Positions 1 to 6,508 of a stretch of DNA of 8,013 bases are shown here, piece after piece. The first letter of the stretch is position 1. Every line of letters begins with the position of its first letter. Made by a program: the position numbers and the translations under genes. A model generated the notes under the pieces. The model had not been told where the DNA came from. It ran no database searches and saw nothing but the letters and a program-made list of their open reading frames with translations. Source of the stretch: Actinomycetota bacterium (GTDB lineage Bacteria; Actinomycetota; Actinomycetes; S36-B12; UBA10799); assembly GCA_030837445.1 (NCBI GenBank), contig JAUPKM010000466.1, forward strand, positions 1 to 8,013, in the 5' to 3' direction.

Positions 1-168
1 ACATGTCGGCTGGATGCGGTATCCACTTGGCTCATGACGGAGCGCGAATTTGACATCGACGATGACCTGCTGAAGTCGGCGCCGCCGCTGGATGAGATTC
101 GCAAGTCGTTTGAGGCAGCTGCCAGCGTGCCGTTGAATGATGCGGACCGTGACGACGCATGGCGCTGA
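1..168 (+). CDS. 3' end of an unidentified CDS, or a 44-residue small protein starting at 34
   Basis: The reading frame is open from the first base of the window to the TGA at 166-168, so it is either the tail of a gene that begins outside the window or a small gene starting at the ATG at 34. That ATG would give a 44-residue acidic protein beginning MTEREFDIDDDLLKSAPP and ending DRDDAWR. There is no purine-rich ribosome binding site before it, which slightly favours the truncated-gene reading. The visible part has no membrane segment or cysteine and reads as a charged, partly helical tail rich in Asp, Glu and Ala. I do not recognise a family. It ends 49 bases before the HisA-like gene, which has its own promoter-like hexamer, so the two need not be in one operon. 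Confidence 0.5.
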   Translation, partial: TCRLDAVSTWLMTEREFDIDDDLLKSAPPLDEIRKSFEAAASVPLNDADRDDAWR

Positions 169-203
169 CCCTGACTGGAGATCTCCCGCCGGCGAGATGG
201 GTC

Positions 204-209
204 TAGGCT
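204..209 (+). promoter_or_regulatory. -10-like hexamer for the HisA-like gene, probably leaderless
   Basis: TAGGCT fits the actinobacterial TANNNT -10 pattern and ends 8 bases before the ATG at 218. No Shine-Dalgarno sequence lies between. An in-frame TGA at 209-211 excludes any upstream start. I see no convincing -35. The inference of a leaderless transcript rests mainly on the same arrangement at other starts in the window. Confidence 0.4.
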
Positions 210-217
210 GACCAGCC

Positions 218-1012
218 ATGGACTCCTCCCGCCTGACCTTGCTCGCCGCCGTGGAAATCTCCAACGGTGAGGCCGTTGTCCGCAAGCGCGGGGTGGTGGA
301 CAGCCGCCACACGTTCGGAGATCCGGTGGCTGATGCCCGAGCCTGGGTTGAGCAGGGTGCGCAATGGCTGCACGTGGTGGACCTGGACGCGCTCGCCGGT
401 CAGGGTGACAACACTGAGCTGATTCGGAAAGTGATCAAGGCGGTCCACAGCCGCGCCCACGTCCAGCTCGCCGGCGGCATTCGCGACCAAGAATCGCTGC
501 ACCGGGCGATGTCCCTCGGCGGCCAGCGGATCGTCCTGGACACTGTCGCGATGGCCGACTGGGAATGGGTCTGTGCTCAGTTCCCCAGCCACGCCGGCCG
601 GATCGGGATGGCGATCGACATCCACGCCGGTGCGGTCCACGCGCCGGGGATCGCGCTGGACGGCGCAGCCGTGGAATCCACCCTCGCATCGCTGCAGGCG
701 GCCCACTGCCCCCGGGTGGTGGTGTCCGATATTGACATCGAGGGCACCCGTCGGGGACCAGACACCGAACTGCTGGCGCGGGTCTTCGGGTCTTTCTCGG
801 GTCGGGTCGATGCCGCTGGCGGGATCGCCAAGTTGGAACATCTGCATGAACTGCTCGCGCTGGTCCCGAACGGACTGGAGGGCGCGGTGCTCGACGCTGC
901 GCTGTATGAGGACTACTTCACCTTCGCGGAGGCCATCGCGGCGATCGAGCCGCGGTTCGATCCCTACCAGTGGGGCCCGGCCCAGCCGTGGGGGATGACC
1001 CAAGGCCTATAA
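218..1012 (+). CDS. HisA/HisF-family TIM-barrel protein with altered active site (HisA/PriA paralogue)
   Basis: This 264-residue protein aligns along its length with HisA/PriA, the (beta/alpha)8 isomerase of histidine synthesis (ProFAR isomerase; in actinobacteria also phosphoribosylanthranilate isomerase). Retained features are the first strand LLAAVE (8-13), LHVVDLDALAGQG (51-63), the phosphate loop LAGGIRDQESL (84-94), Asp134 in strand 5, GTRRGP (176-181), AAGGIA (199-204) and LYEDYF near the end. Several key residues differ from what I recall of Mycobacterium PriA. The catalytic Asp of strand 1 (PriA Asp11) is Glu13, and the KDGT aspartate (PriA Asp175) is Glu175 in IEGT. The glycines of the strand 4 and strand 8 phosphate loops are Asp108 (LDTVAM) and Asp226 (LDAALY). 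The loop 5 Arg and Trp that PriA uses for its TrpF activity are missing. No hisH, hisF or trp gene is adjacent. The fold is secure; the reaction is not. A divergent isomerase with another substrate is as likely as a true HisA. Confidence 0.8.
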   Translation: MDSSRLTLLAAVEISNGEAVVRKRGVVDSRHTFGDPVADARAWVEQGAQWLHVVDLDALAGQGDNTELIRKVIKAVHSRAHVQLAGGIRDQESLHRAMSLGGQRIVLDTVAMADWEWVCAQFPSHAGRIGMAIDIHAGAVHAPGIALDGAAVESTLASLQAAHCPRVVVSDIDIEGTRRGPDTELLARVFGSFSGRVDAAGGIAKLEHLHELLALVPNGLEGAVLDAALYEDYFTFAEAIAAIEPRFDPYQWGPAQPWGMTQGL

Positions 1013-1061
1013 CCCCGCCACCCGCTCCGCCGTTCGACTGCGCGGCCGCGACGCCCGGCAG

Positions 1062-1067
1062 TAACCT
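1062..1067 (+). promoter_or_regulatory. -10-like hexamer for the AI-2E gene, leaderless geometry
   Basis: TAACCT matches TANNNT and ends exactly 6 bases before the GTG at 1074, so transcription would begin at or within a base or two of the start codon. The TAA in this hexamer is also an in-frame stop that excludes an earlier start. There is no Shine-Dalgarno sequence and no clear -35. Confidence 0.45.
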
Positions 1068-1073
1068 GCGCCT

Positions 1074-2312
1074 GTGGCGACCCGCGAAGACTCCGCAGCT
1101 GCCGAGCCCGACGCTCCTCCGGCGCCGAAACCCACCGAGGCCCCCGACTGGGCGATGCGCTTCGTGGTGCGAGCCACCTGGCGGATCGTCTTCATCGTGC
1201 TCATCGTCTGGGCCGCGCTCTGGGCCTTGCGACAGGCCGCGGACCTGGTTGAGATTGTCGTTGTCGCGTGCTTCCTCGCGCTGGCGATGGTGCCCGGCGT
1301 CAATGCCCTCGTCCGCCGCTACGGCTGGTCGCGGGGACTGGCCACGGCCGTCATCTTCCTGATAGTCGTCGGCACTATTGTCGGCCTGATCGCCTTCCTG
1401 ATTCCCGCCATTGTGGACATGAGCGGCAAGTTGAGCGCAGACGTCCCGCGGTGGTTGACCGAAGCCAAGGCCAAAGGTCTGCCGGTGGGCACGGTCGGCA
1501 GCAATGACACGCAGATTCTTACCAACGCCGAGGATTGGTTGAAGAAGAACGGCGGCTCCCATGTGCTGTCGATCGCGGGCAGCGGAGTCGCCCTCGTGTT
1601 CAAACTTTTGACCGCCTTGATGTTCACGTTCCTGATCGCCGCCGGTGAGCCCGCGTTGCGGCGGACCATTCTGCGACGACTGGATGTCAAGAACCAGCAA
1701 CGCTTCGTCGACGCTTGGGACACTGCGATTTCGCAGACGGGCGGCTACTTCTACTCGCGCCTACTCCTCATGCTGATCACCGGCACCTGCACCTTCATCG
1801 TGATGGAATTCCTCGGGATGCCGTTCTTCTACTCGTTGCCGCTCGCGTTCTTCGGGGCCTTCTTCGTCGAGTTCATCCCGGTTGTGGGCAGCTACGTCGG
1901 CATCTCGATCCCGGTGCTGGTGACACTGGCCGAACGGGGTGTCTGGCAGGCCGTAATCCTGCTCGTGTGGGCGATCATCTACCAACAGATCCACGACTAT
2001 CTGTTGAGTCCACGGATCAGTTCCAAGACGATGACCATCAATGCTGGCATCGCATTCGGATCGGCTTTGTTGGGTGGCGCGTTGGCGGGGCCGCTCGGCG
2101 CACTTTTCGCGATGCCAACCGCCGGAATGGTGACCGTCTTCCTGCAGAAGTACCTGCCGTCGTACGACGTGGTCTACGAGTCGTCCTACGAACGAGACAC
2201 CGACGGACCCGGCGGGCATGCCGCCGGGTCCGAGGATGAGACTGTCGAGAAGAAGCACCGATGGCATCGGCGCCACGCTCAGCCGGATACTTCAGCCGAG
2301 GCCGGGGACTGA
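1074..2312 (+). CDS. AI-2E transporter family (PerM/YdiK/TqsA-type) membrane protein
   Basis: The product is a 412-residue integral membrane protein of the family once called UPF0118 (AI-2E, PF01594). Members are linked to autoinducer-2 export, Na+/H+ antiport or general metabolite export, but most have no proven substrate. After an acidic, proline-rich N-terminus of about 28 residues come paired hydrophobic helices (about 35-72 and 88-112), an extracytoplasmic or interfacial segment (about 115-165), then further helices to about 357. Family hallmarks are FIPVVGSYVG (267-276) and QQIHDYLLSPRISSKTM (304-320), matching the usual FIPxxG and NPRIxGKxM-like blocks. The C-terminal tail is hydrophilic and carries a His/Arg cluster KKHRWHRRH (393-401). 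The GTG start is the first one after an in-frame TAA at 1062. It begins 61 bases after the HisA-like gene and appears to have its own promoter. Confidence 0.88.
   Translation: MATREDSAAAEPDAPPAPKPTEAPDWAMRFVVRATWRIVFIVLIVWAALWALRQAADLVEIVVVACFLALAMVPGVNALVRRYGWSRGLATAVIFLIVVGTIVGLIAFLIPAIVDMSGKLSADVPRWLTEAKAKGLPVGTVGSNDTQILTNAEDWLKKNGGSHVLSIAGSGVALVFKLLTALMFTFLIAAGEPALRRTILRRLDVKNQQRFVDAWDTAISQTGGYFYSRLLLMLITGTCTFIVMEFLGMPFFYSLPLAFFGAFFVEFIPVVGSYVGISIPVLVTLAERGVWQAVILLVWAIIYQQIHDYLLSPRISSKTMTINAGIAFGSALLGGALAGPLGALFAMPTAGMVTVFLQKYLPSYDVVYESSYERDTDGPGGHAAGSEDETVEKKHRWHRRHAQPDTSAEAGD
2204..2232. repeat. 12-bp perfect inverted repeat (hairpin) within the AI-2E coding sequence
   Basis: The arm CGGACCCGGCGG (2204-2215) is followed by the loop GCATG and the exact reverse complement CCGCCGGGTCCG (2221-2232). 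It lies about 80 bases before the stop codon and encodes the DGPGGHAAGSE part of the hydrophilic tail. No T-run follows, so it is not a classical intrinsic terminator. It could stall or protect the 3' end of the mRNA, or be a remnant of a short repeated element. Confidence 0.7.
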
Positions 2313-2429
2313 GTAGAGGGAGTCCCGCAGGAAGGCGCTCTCATGTGCCGCCCTGGCGAACGTCGCCTTGGCCGACGGCCTAGCGCTGAAAAGACTCTCT
2401 GCGGTGAGGTCGTCGAATGATCCGATCAT
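2292..2429 (-). CDS. Possible 45-residue small protein, antisense at the AI-2E 3' end
   Basis: On the minus strand an ATG at 2429 opens 45 codons to a TGA at 2292-2294. The product begins MIGSFDDLTAESLF and ends DSLYSVPGLG; it has no membrane segment and I do not recognise it. An AAGGAG sequence (2445-2440 on the minus strand) lies 10 bases before the ATG, slightly farther than ideal. Most of the ORF is in the gap after the AI-2E gene, with 21 bases overlapping that gene's end. Its codons are less strictly G/C-ending than those of the neighbours, so it may be chance. I give it modest weight because it fills an otherwise empty region and has a ribosome-binding-like sequence. Confidence 0.25.
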   Translation of the reverse strand: MIGSFDDLTAESLFSARPSAKATFARAAHESAFLRDSLYSVPGLG

Positions 2430-2500
2430 GGGTACTGCTCTCCTTGGCTGGGGGTCGTGGTCTGTGGTGGTGCGCCTTCACTAATACGAATACCCAGTGT

Positions 2501-2530
2501 CGCCGGTGGCCAGACATCCAAACACCGGCG
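2501..2530. repeat. GC-rich inverted repeat in the leader region of the MFS gene
   Basis: CGCCGGTG (2501-2508) and CACCGGCG (2523-2530) are exact reverse complements separated by 14 bases. The element lies 67 bases before the MFS start and about 32 bases before the proposed -35, so it is upstream of that promoter. A distal regulator site or a terminator for leftward or rightward transcripts are both possible. No T-run follows on either strand. Confidence 0.5.
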
Positions 2531-2562
2531 GAACGTACGAGGCGTGTAAGGCCGTAGGGCCC

Positions 2563-2590
2563 CTGACGCCATCCACCGATAGTGGATACT
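2563..2590 (+). promoter_or_regulatory. Promoter for the MFS efflux gene
   Basis: CTGACG (2563-2568, four of six matches to TTGACA) is followed after 16 bases by GATACT (2585-2590, four of six to TATAAT). The hexamer ends 7 bases before the GTG at 2598, so the transcript should be leaderless or nearly so. An in-frame TAG at 2580-2582 rules out upstream starts other than a CTG at 2589. Confidence 0.5.
2571..2587. promoter_or_regulatory. Operator-like palindrome over the MFS promoter
   Basis: ATCCAC and GTGGAT are exact 6-base reverse complements around the 5-base centre CGATA. The palindrome occupies most of the -35/-10 spacer and the first bases of the -10, the usual place for a repressor of a drug-efflux gene. 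No TetR-, MarR- or PadR-type regulator is in the window, so the binding protein is unknown. Confidence 0.4.
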
Positions 2591-2597
2591 GATCCGA

Positions 2598-4100
2598 GTG
2601 GATCCAGCTGCCGTGACATCGTCCCTGCCCACTGCCGACCCCAAGCGGTTCCGGGCGCTGACGGTGATCGCGCTCGCCCAACTGATGATCGTGCTGGACG
2701 CGTCGATCGTGAACCTCGCGATCCCCAGTGCGCAGCAGGACCTCGGGATCGCGCCGTCGGAGCTGCAATGGGTGGTCACCGCTTACACCATCACCTTCGG
2801 TGGCCTGTTGCTGCTGGGTGGCCGGATCGCCGACTACACGGGCCGGAAGCGCACCTTCATCATCGGTCTGCTCGGATTTGCCGCGGCCTCACTGCTGGGC
2901 GGCCTGGCTCCCAACGCGACCTTGCTGTTCGCGGCCCGCGGACTTCAGGGTGCGTTCGCGGCGCTGCTGGCGCCGTCGGCACTGGCTCTGATAACCGTGA
3001 CCTTCCATGACCCCAAGGAGCGGGCACGCGCGTTCGGGGTATTCGGGGCCATCTCCGGCGGCGGCGCGGCGATCGGCCTGCTGCTTGGTGGCCTGCTCAC
3101 CGAGTACCTGTCGTGGCGTTGGTGCCTGGCGGTCAACACGCCGATCGCCATCCTGGCCGCGCTGCTGGCGGTCCGAGTGGTTCGAGAATCCAAGGCGGAG
3201 GGCCATCCCTCCTACGACATCCCCGGCGCGGTCACCGTCACGCTCGGACTTGTCGCGTTGGTCTATGGGTTCACCCGCGCGGCCCCGACCGGTCTGACCG
3301 ACAGCGCTCACTGGACCCAGCCGTCGACCCTGATGTGGTTCGGTCTTGCGATCGCACTGCTTGCGGCCTTCGTGGTGATCGAGGTGCGCAGCGACAAGCC
3401 GCTGTTGCCGATGCGGGTGCCGCTGGAGCGCAACCGAGGTGGCGCCTACATCTCCTCGATTATGACCGGTGCCGGACTGTTCGCAATGTTCCTGTTCCTC
3501 GGTCTCTACCTGCAACTCATCCTCGGCTACTCGCCGGTAAAGGCCGGTCTGGCGTTCTTGCCGTTCAGCGTCGGCATCATCCTCGGCGCGGGGGTTGCCT
3601 CCCAACTGCTGCCCCGGGTTGGACCCCGCCCGTTGATGGTGCCCGGCCTGATCATGGGCGCGGCGGGACTGCTGTGGCTGGCGCAGATCGAGCCGGACTC
3701 CGAGTACGTCACCCACATCCTGCCGTCGATGGTCGTGATGAGTATCGGGATGGCGTTCACCTTCATTCCGACCGCGACGGTGGCGCTGCACGGGATCGAG
3801 CACCGGGACGCCGGCGTCGCCAGCGCCACCATCAACACGAGTCAGCAGGTCGGTGCCTCGTTGGGAACTGCGCTGATGAGCACGGTCGCGGTGACCGCGA
3901 CCGCGTCCTTCCTGGCGGCGAACAAGGAGTTGGGGGCCGCCGCAATGCCGGCCGCGCTCACACACGGCTACTCACAAGGCTTCTACGTTGGCGCTGCGCT
4001 GCTGGCAGGCGCTGCAGTGGTGGTGCTGCTTCTGATCCGAATCGGTCCAGCTGCGGCGGAGGACGACGAGGACGAAGGGGCACCGATCCACTTCGGCTGA
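2598..4100 (+). CDS. MFS transporter, DHA2 (EmrB/QacA-type) drug:H+ antiporter
   Basis: The product has 500 residues, the usual length for the 14-helix DHA2 family that exports drugs, dyes or other amphipathic compounds in exchange for protons. Visible motifs are the family D1-type motif LDASIVNLAIPSAQQDL (33-49, with Asp34 in helix 1), motif A GGRIADYTGRKR (74-85) between helices 2 and 3, and the glycine-rich antiporter motif C GAISGGGAAIGLLLGG (150-165) in helix 5. Hydrophobic segments continue regularly to about residue 486 (LLAGAAVVVLLLIRI), followed by an acidic cytoplasmic tail EDDEDEG. The GTG at 2598 is chosen because an in-frame stop lies 16 bases upstream. The gene stands alone with its own promoter and converges with the ABC exporter operon across a 24-base gap. 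Family is sure; substrate cannot be told from sequence. Confidence 0.92.
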   Translation: MDPAAVTSSLPTADPKRFRALTVIALAQLMIVLDASIVNLAIPSAQQDLGIAPSELQWVVTAYTITFGGLLLLGGRIADYTGRKRTFIIGLLGFAAASLLGGLAPNATLLFAARGLQGAFAALLAPSALALITVTFHDPKERARAFGVFGAISGGGAAIGLLLGGLLTEYLSWRWCLAVNTPIAILAALLAVRVVRESKAEGHPSYDIPGAVTVTLGLVALVYGFTRAAPTGLTDSAHWTQPSTLMWFGLAIALLAAFVVIEVRSDKPLLPMRVPLERNRGGAYISSIMTGAGLFAMFLFLGLYLQLILGYSPVKAGLAFLPFSVGIILGAGVASQLLPRVGPRPLMVPGLIMGAAGLLWLAQIEPDSEYVTHILPSMVVMSIGMAFTFIPTATVALHGIEHRDAGVASATINTSQQVGASLGTALMSTVAVTATASFLAANKELGAAAMPAALTHGYSQGFYVGAALLAGAAVVVLLLIRIGPAAAEDDEDEGAPIHFG

Positions 4101-4104
4101 CCGC

Positions 4105-4130
4105 GCCTGGATCTGGCCTCGCGATCAGGC
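4105..4130. terminator. Possible bidirectional terminator hairpin between convergent genes
   Basis: GCCTG (4105-4109) pairs with CAGGC (4126-4130), and ATC (4111-4113) with GAT (4123-4125). One unpaired G sits at 4110 and the loop has 9 bases. The hairpin fills the tiny gap between the MFS stop (4100) and the permease stop, whose TGA it includes. There is no T-run, as is frequent in high-GC actinobacteria, so the terminator role is inferred from position. Confidence 0.35.
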
Positions 4131-5708
4131 TCGGTCCCCGCCCAGCTTGGCCAGCAGCACGGTCGGATCGCGTTCCTGGACCGCGGCGGCGTTTCGCAGG
4201 CCCAACACTCCGACGAGCGCCGCAAGCACCCAGGCCGTGGCCAGGCCAGCCCACTGCGAACCGACCGCCTCGCTCACCCCCGCGGCCGCGGCCAGAAGGG
4301 CGAGCACCAGCACGCCCCCGATCAGCAATCCGCCGAAGGTGGCAACCAGCGCGGCGCCACTGTTCTGTCGACGACCAGGCGCCACCGGAAAAGCGGCCCG
4401 GACTGACAGTTGCGACCCGAGACCCAACCACACCAGCCACGGCAACGGTACCGCCACCAAGCCCAGCGGGAGCTGGGACCAATGCCCGTGCACGCCGGTC
4501 GCCACCAATTGCAGGATGACTCCCAGTGGGAGTCCGATCAGTAATAGCGCCACCAGTTTCCCGGCCAGCACCTCGCTCATCTTCACTCCGGTCAACAGGT
4601 AGGTCGACGTGGTCGCGTTGTCGATCCCGAACACGTTGGGCGCGCTCTGGAACAGCACGACGAACAGCACCAGCGCCCCGAGGTAGTCGGCCATCGGTCC
4701 CGGATCGGAGCCGAACAGGGACCGACCCGCGAACAGCAGCGCGAACACCGTGCCCAGCACCAGCTGCTGCAACTGCAGCGTCGAGCGGAACAGGTAGTAG
4801 TGCATCTCCTTCGCGGCGGTCGCACCCATCGGCGTGCGGGGCAGCCAACGGACCCAGGGCGGAAAGAGCACGCTGGTCCCTACGGGGACGGCTGCCTCCT
4901 TCGTCTTCCCCCCGCCGCCGGCACCGTCCAGCCGGCGAGCCAGCGCCCAGCGCCAGACGTACAGCGCCAGCACGATCCCCACGGCACCCCACACCATCAG
5001 ACCGGCCGCCAGCAACCATTCGCCGGACTTCAGAGCCCCCAATGCCCTCCCCAAGGCCGCCGGCGGGAGCACTGCCAGCAGGTCGTAGCCGCCGGAGGAG
5101 CGGGTAGCGCTCAGGTTCGACATCTCGCTACCGAGGCGCTGCGAGGCGAAGTAGATGACGATCCCGATCAATCCGGAGAGGGCGACTGTGAGGTCCCGAC
5201 CGCGGCGGGAATTGAGCGCTCCGGCAAAGGCCGCCGCCAACGCCCGAGACCATGCCACGCACATCAGCACCAGCAGCACCGCGCACAGGACAGCCCCCAC
5301 CCGAGCCGGCACCGTCAAGTCTGTGGCAAGGGCCGCACCGAGAGCCCCGATGAACGTCCCGACAGCCGCCGGTCCGACCAGGCCGGCCACCAACAGGCCT
5401 CTGACCTGCACCGAGTGGCTCAGCGGTAGCAACTCCAACCGCGACGGATCGATGCTCTGGTCCCCTTGGCTGGAGTTCAGTAGCGGTCCGACGATCCAGA
5501 TCAGCCAGATGAACGCGAACACCACCAGCGGAAGTACCGCTCCGGCCTTGTCGGCGCCCCCGACCGTCGATGCCAGCAGCACAGCCATCAGGATGCCTCC
5601 GCCGACGGCGAGCAGCGTCCCCAGCCCGTAGAGGACCGCAGTGCCGGGGGAGGAGGAGAAGCCGTTGCGAAGCAGCCGCAGCTTCAGCCGGACGAAGACC
5701 CGAGCCAT
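4125..5708 (-). CDS. ABC exporter permease (ABC-2-like), about 12 membrane helices
   Basis: This 527-residue protein is the membrane partner of the ATPase encoded just upstream. It is unusually long for a simple ABC-2 permease (commonly 250-400 residues) and looks like two six-helix halves. The first set of helices lies at about 24-46, 55-77, 102-128, 135-165, 173-190 and 230-253; the second at about 311-331, 340-361, 383-408, 416-438, 453-485 and 490-515. Between them is a hydrophilic loop (about 254-310) containing a glycine stretch. The segment DPSRLELLPLSHS (87-99) resembles the conserved loop of actinobacterial ABC-2 exporters, where Leu-Pro-Leu follows an Asp-Pro-x-x-Leu. The start at 5708 is supported by GGGAG at 5719-5715, 6 bases upstream. 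It overlaps the ATPase gene by 25 bases, so translation is probably coupled. The substrate is unknown; peptide, drug or lipid export are all possible. Confidence 0.8.
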   Translation of the reverse strand: MARVFVRLKLRLLRNGFSSSPGTAVLYGLGTLLAVGGGILMAVLLASTVGGADKAGAVLPLVVFAFIWLIWIVGPLLNSSQGDQSIDPSRLELLPLSHSVQVRGLLVAGLVGPAAVGTFIGALGAALATDLTVPARVGAVLCAVLLVLMCVAWSRALAAAFAGALNSRRGRDLTVALSGLIGIVIYFASQRLGSEMSNLSATRSSGGYDLLAVLPPAALGRALGALKSGEWLLAAGLMVWGAVGIVLALYVWRWALARRLDGAGGGGKTKEAAVPVGTSVLFPPWVRWLPRTPMGATAAKEMHYYLFRSTLQLQQLVLGTVFALLFAGRSLFGSDPGPMADYLGALVLFVVLFQSAPNVFGIDNATTSTYLLTGVKMSEVLAGKLVALLLIGLPLGVILQLVATGVHGHWSQLPLGLVAVPLPWLVWLGLGSQLSVRAAFPVAPGRRQNSGAALVATFGGLLIGGVLVLALLAAAAGVSEAVGSQWAGLATAWVLAALVGVLGLRNAAAVQERDPTVLLAKLGGDRA

Positions 5709-6502
5709 CCCATACTCCCGTCATCGAGGTCCCGGCCACCGACCAACGACACGAAGGCGTCCTGCAGCCGCTGGCCACCGGAGACCTCGGCAATCGTGCC
5801 CTCTGCGCGCACTCGGCCGTCGTCGATGATGACGATCCGGTCGCACAGCCGCTCCACCACATCCATCACGTGCGAGGAGAAGACGACGGTGCCGCCACCG
5901 GAGCGGTGCAGCTGCAGCAGTTCCTCCATCACCGAGGTATTCACCGGATCCAGCGACCCGAACGGCTCGTCCAGGATCAGCACCCGCGGGTTGTGCAGGA
6001 TCGCCGCGGCCAGTCCGATCCGCTTGGTCATCCCCAAGGAGTAGTCGGCTATCAGCGTCCGGCGGTCCTTGGCCATATCGAGGGCGGTGAGGATCTCCTC
6101 GCTGCGCTCGCGGACGACGGCGGGATCCATACTCCGGAGGGCACCGACGAACTCAAGCAATTCAGGGCCGTTCAGCCGGTCGAACAGCTTCGGGTTGTCA
6201 GGCACGAACCCGAAGTGTGCCTTTGCCGCCACTGGATCGGCCCAGACATCGATCCCGTCGACCGCGACGGAGCCGCCGGACGGTCGGAGCAGGCCGGTGG
6301 CCATCTTCAGCGTGGTTGTCTTACCGGCCCCGTTGGGTCCGCAGATCCCGTAGAACGTGCCCGCTGGAATCTCCAGGCTCAGGTCGTCCACGGCGCGCTT
6401 CTCGCCGAAGGTCCTGGTCAATCCGCGCAGGGACATGGCCGGGGGCTCCGCTCCGGCCGAGGCGGTCGGTCGTTCGGGGCTGCCCGAATCGTCGGCGGTC
6501 AT
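5684..6502 (-). CDS. ABC exporter ATP-binding protein
   Basis: This is a 272-residue nucleotide-binding subunit that would energise the downstream permease. In order it shows Walker A GPNGAGKT (55-62), a Q-loop region FVPDNPKLFDRL (99-110) with Asp where Gln is usual, the ABC signature YSLGMTKR (154-161) in the form typical of ABC-2 exporters, Walker B VLILDEP (174-180), the D-loop SLDP (183-186) and the switch His211. About 22 low-complexity Pro/Ala/Ser-rich residues precede the domain. I chose ATG 6502 because a -10 hexamer lies 6 bases upstream and the domain begins soon after. The frame stays open to 6658 on this strand, but that extension would run back through the operator and the importer promoter. 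The C-terminus is short, without an accessory domain. Confidence 0.88.
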   Translation of the reverse strand: MTADDSGSPERPTASAGAEPPAMSLRGLTRTFGEKRAVDDLSLEIPAGTFYGICGPNGAGKTTTLKMATGLLRPSGGSVAVDGIDVWADPVAAKAHFGFVPDNPKLFDRLNGPELLEFVGALRSMDPAVVRERSEEILTALDMAKDRRTLIADYSLGMTKRIGLAAAILHNPRVLILDEPFGSLDPVNTSVMEELLQLHRSGGGTVVFSSHVMDVVERLCDRIVIIDDGRVRAEGTIAEVSGGQRLQDAFVSLVGGRDLDDGSMGWLGSSSG

Positions 6503-6508
6503 GGTCAC

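Noticed and set aside
177..198. Palindrome GGAGATCTCC and a nearby ATCTC/GAGAT pair after the first stop codon
   Set aside because: The stems are short (5 bp) and have no T-run; a terminator or operator call cannot be supported.
218..1012. Assignment as the housekeeping hisA/priA gene
   Set aside because: The substitutions at catalytic and phosphate-binding positions and the lack of his or trp neighbours make the direct functional label unsafe, though the family is clear.
2428..2484. An 18-codon plus-strand ORF ahead of the inverted repeat, looking like a leader peptide of an attenuator
   Set aside because: It has no ribosome binding site, and the promoter proposed for the MFS gene lies downstream of it, so it would not be on that transcript.
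2889..5019. Long open frames opposite the MFS gene (2889-3965 minus) and in other frames of the permease gene (3958-5019 minus)
   Set aside because: They are typical of high-GC DNA. They encode low-complexity Arg/Gly/Pro/Gln-rich sequence without domains, while the overlapping frames encode well-recognised membrane proteins or a clear permease.
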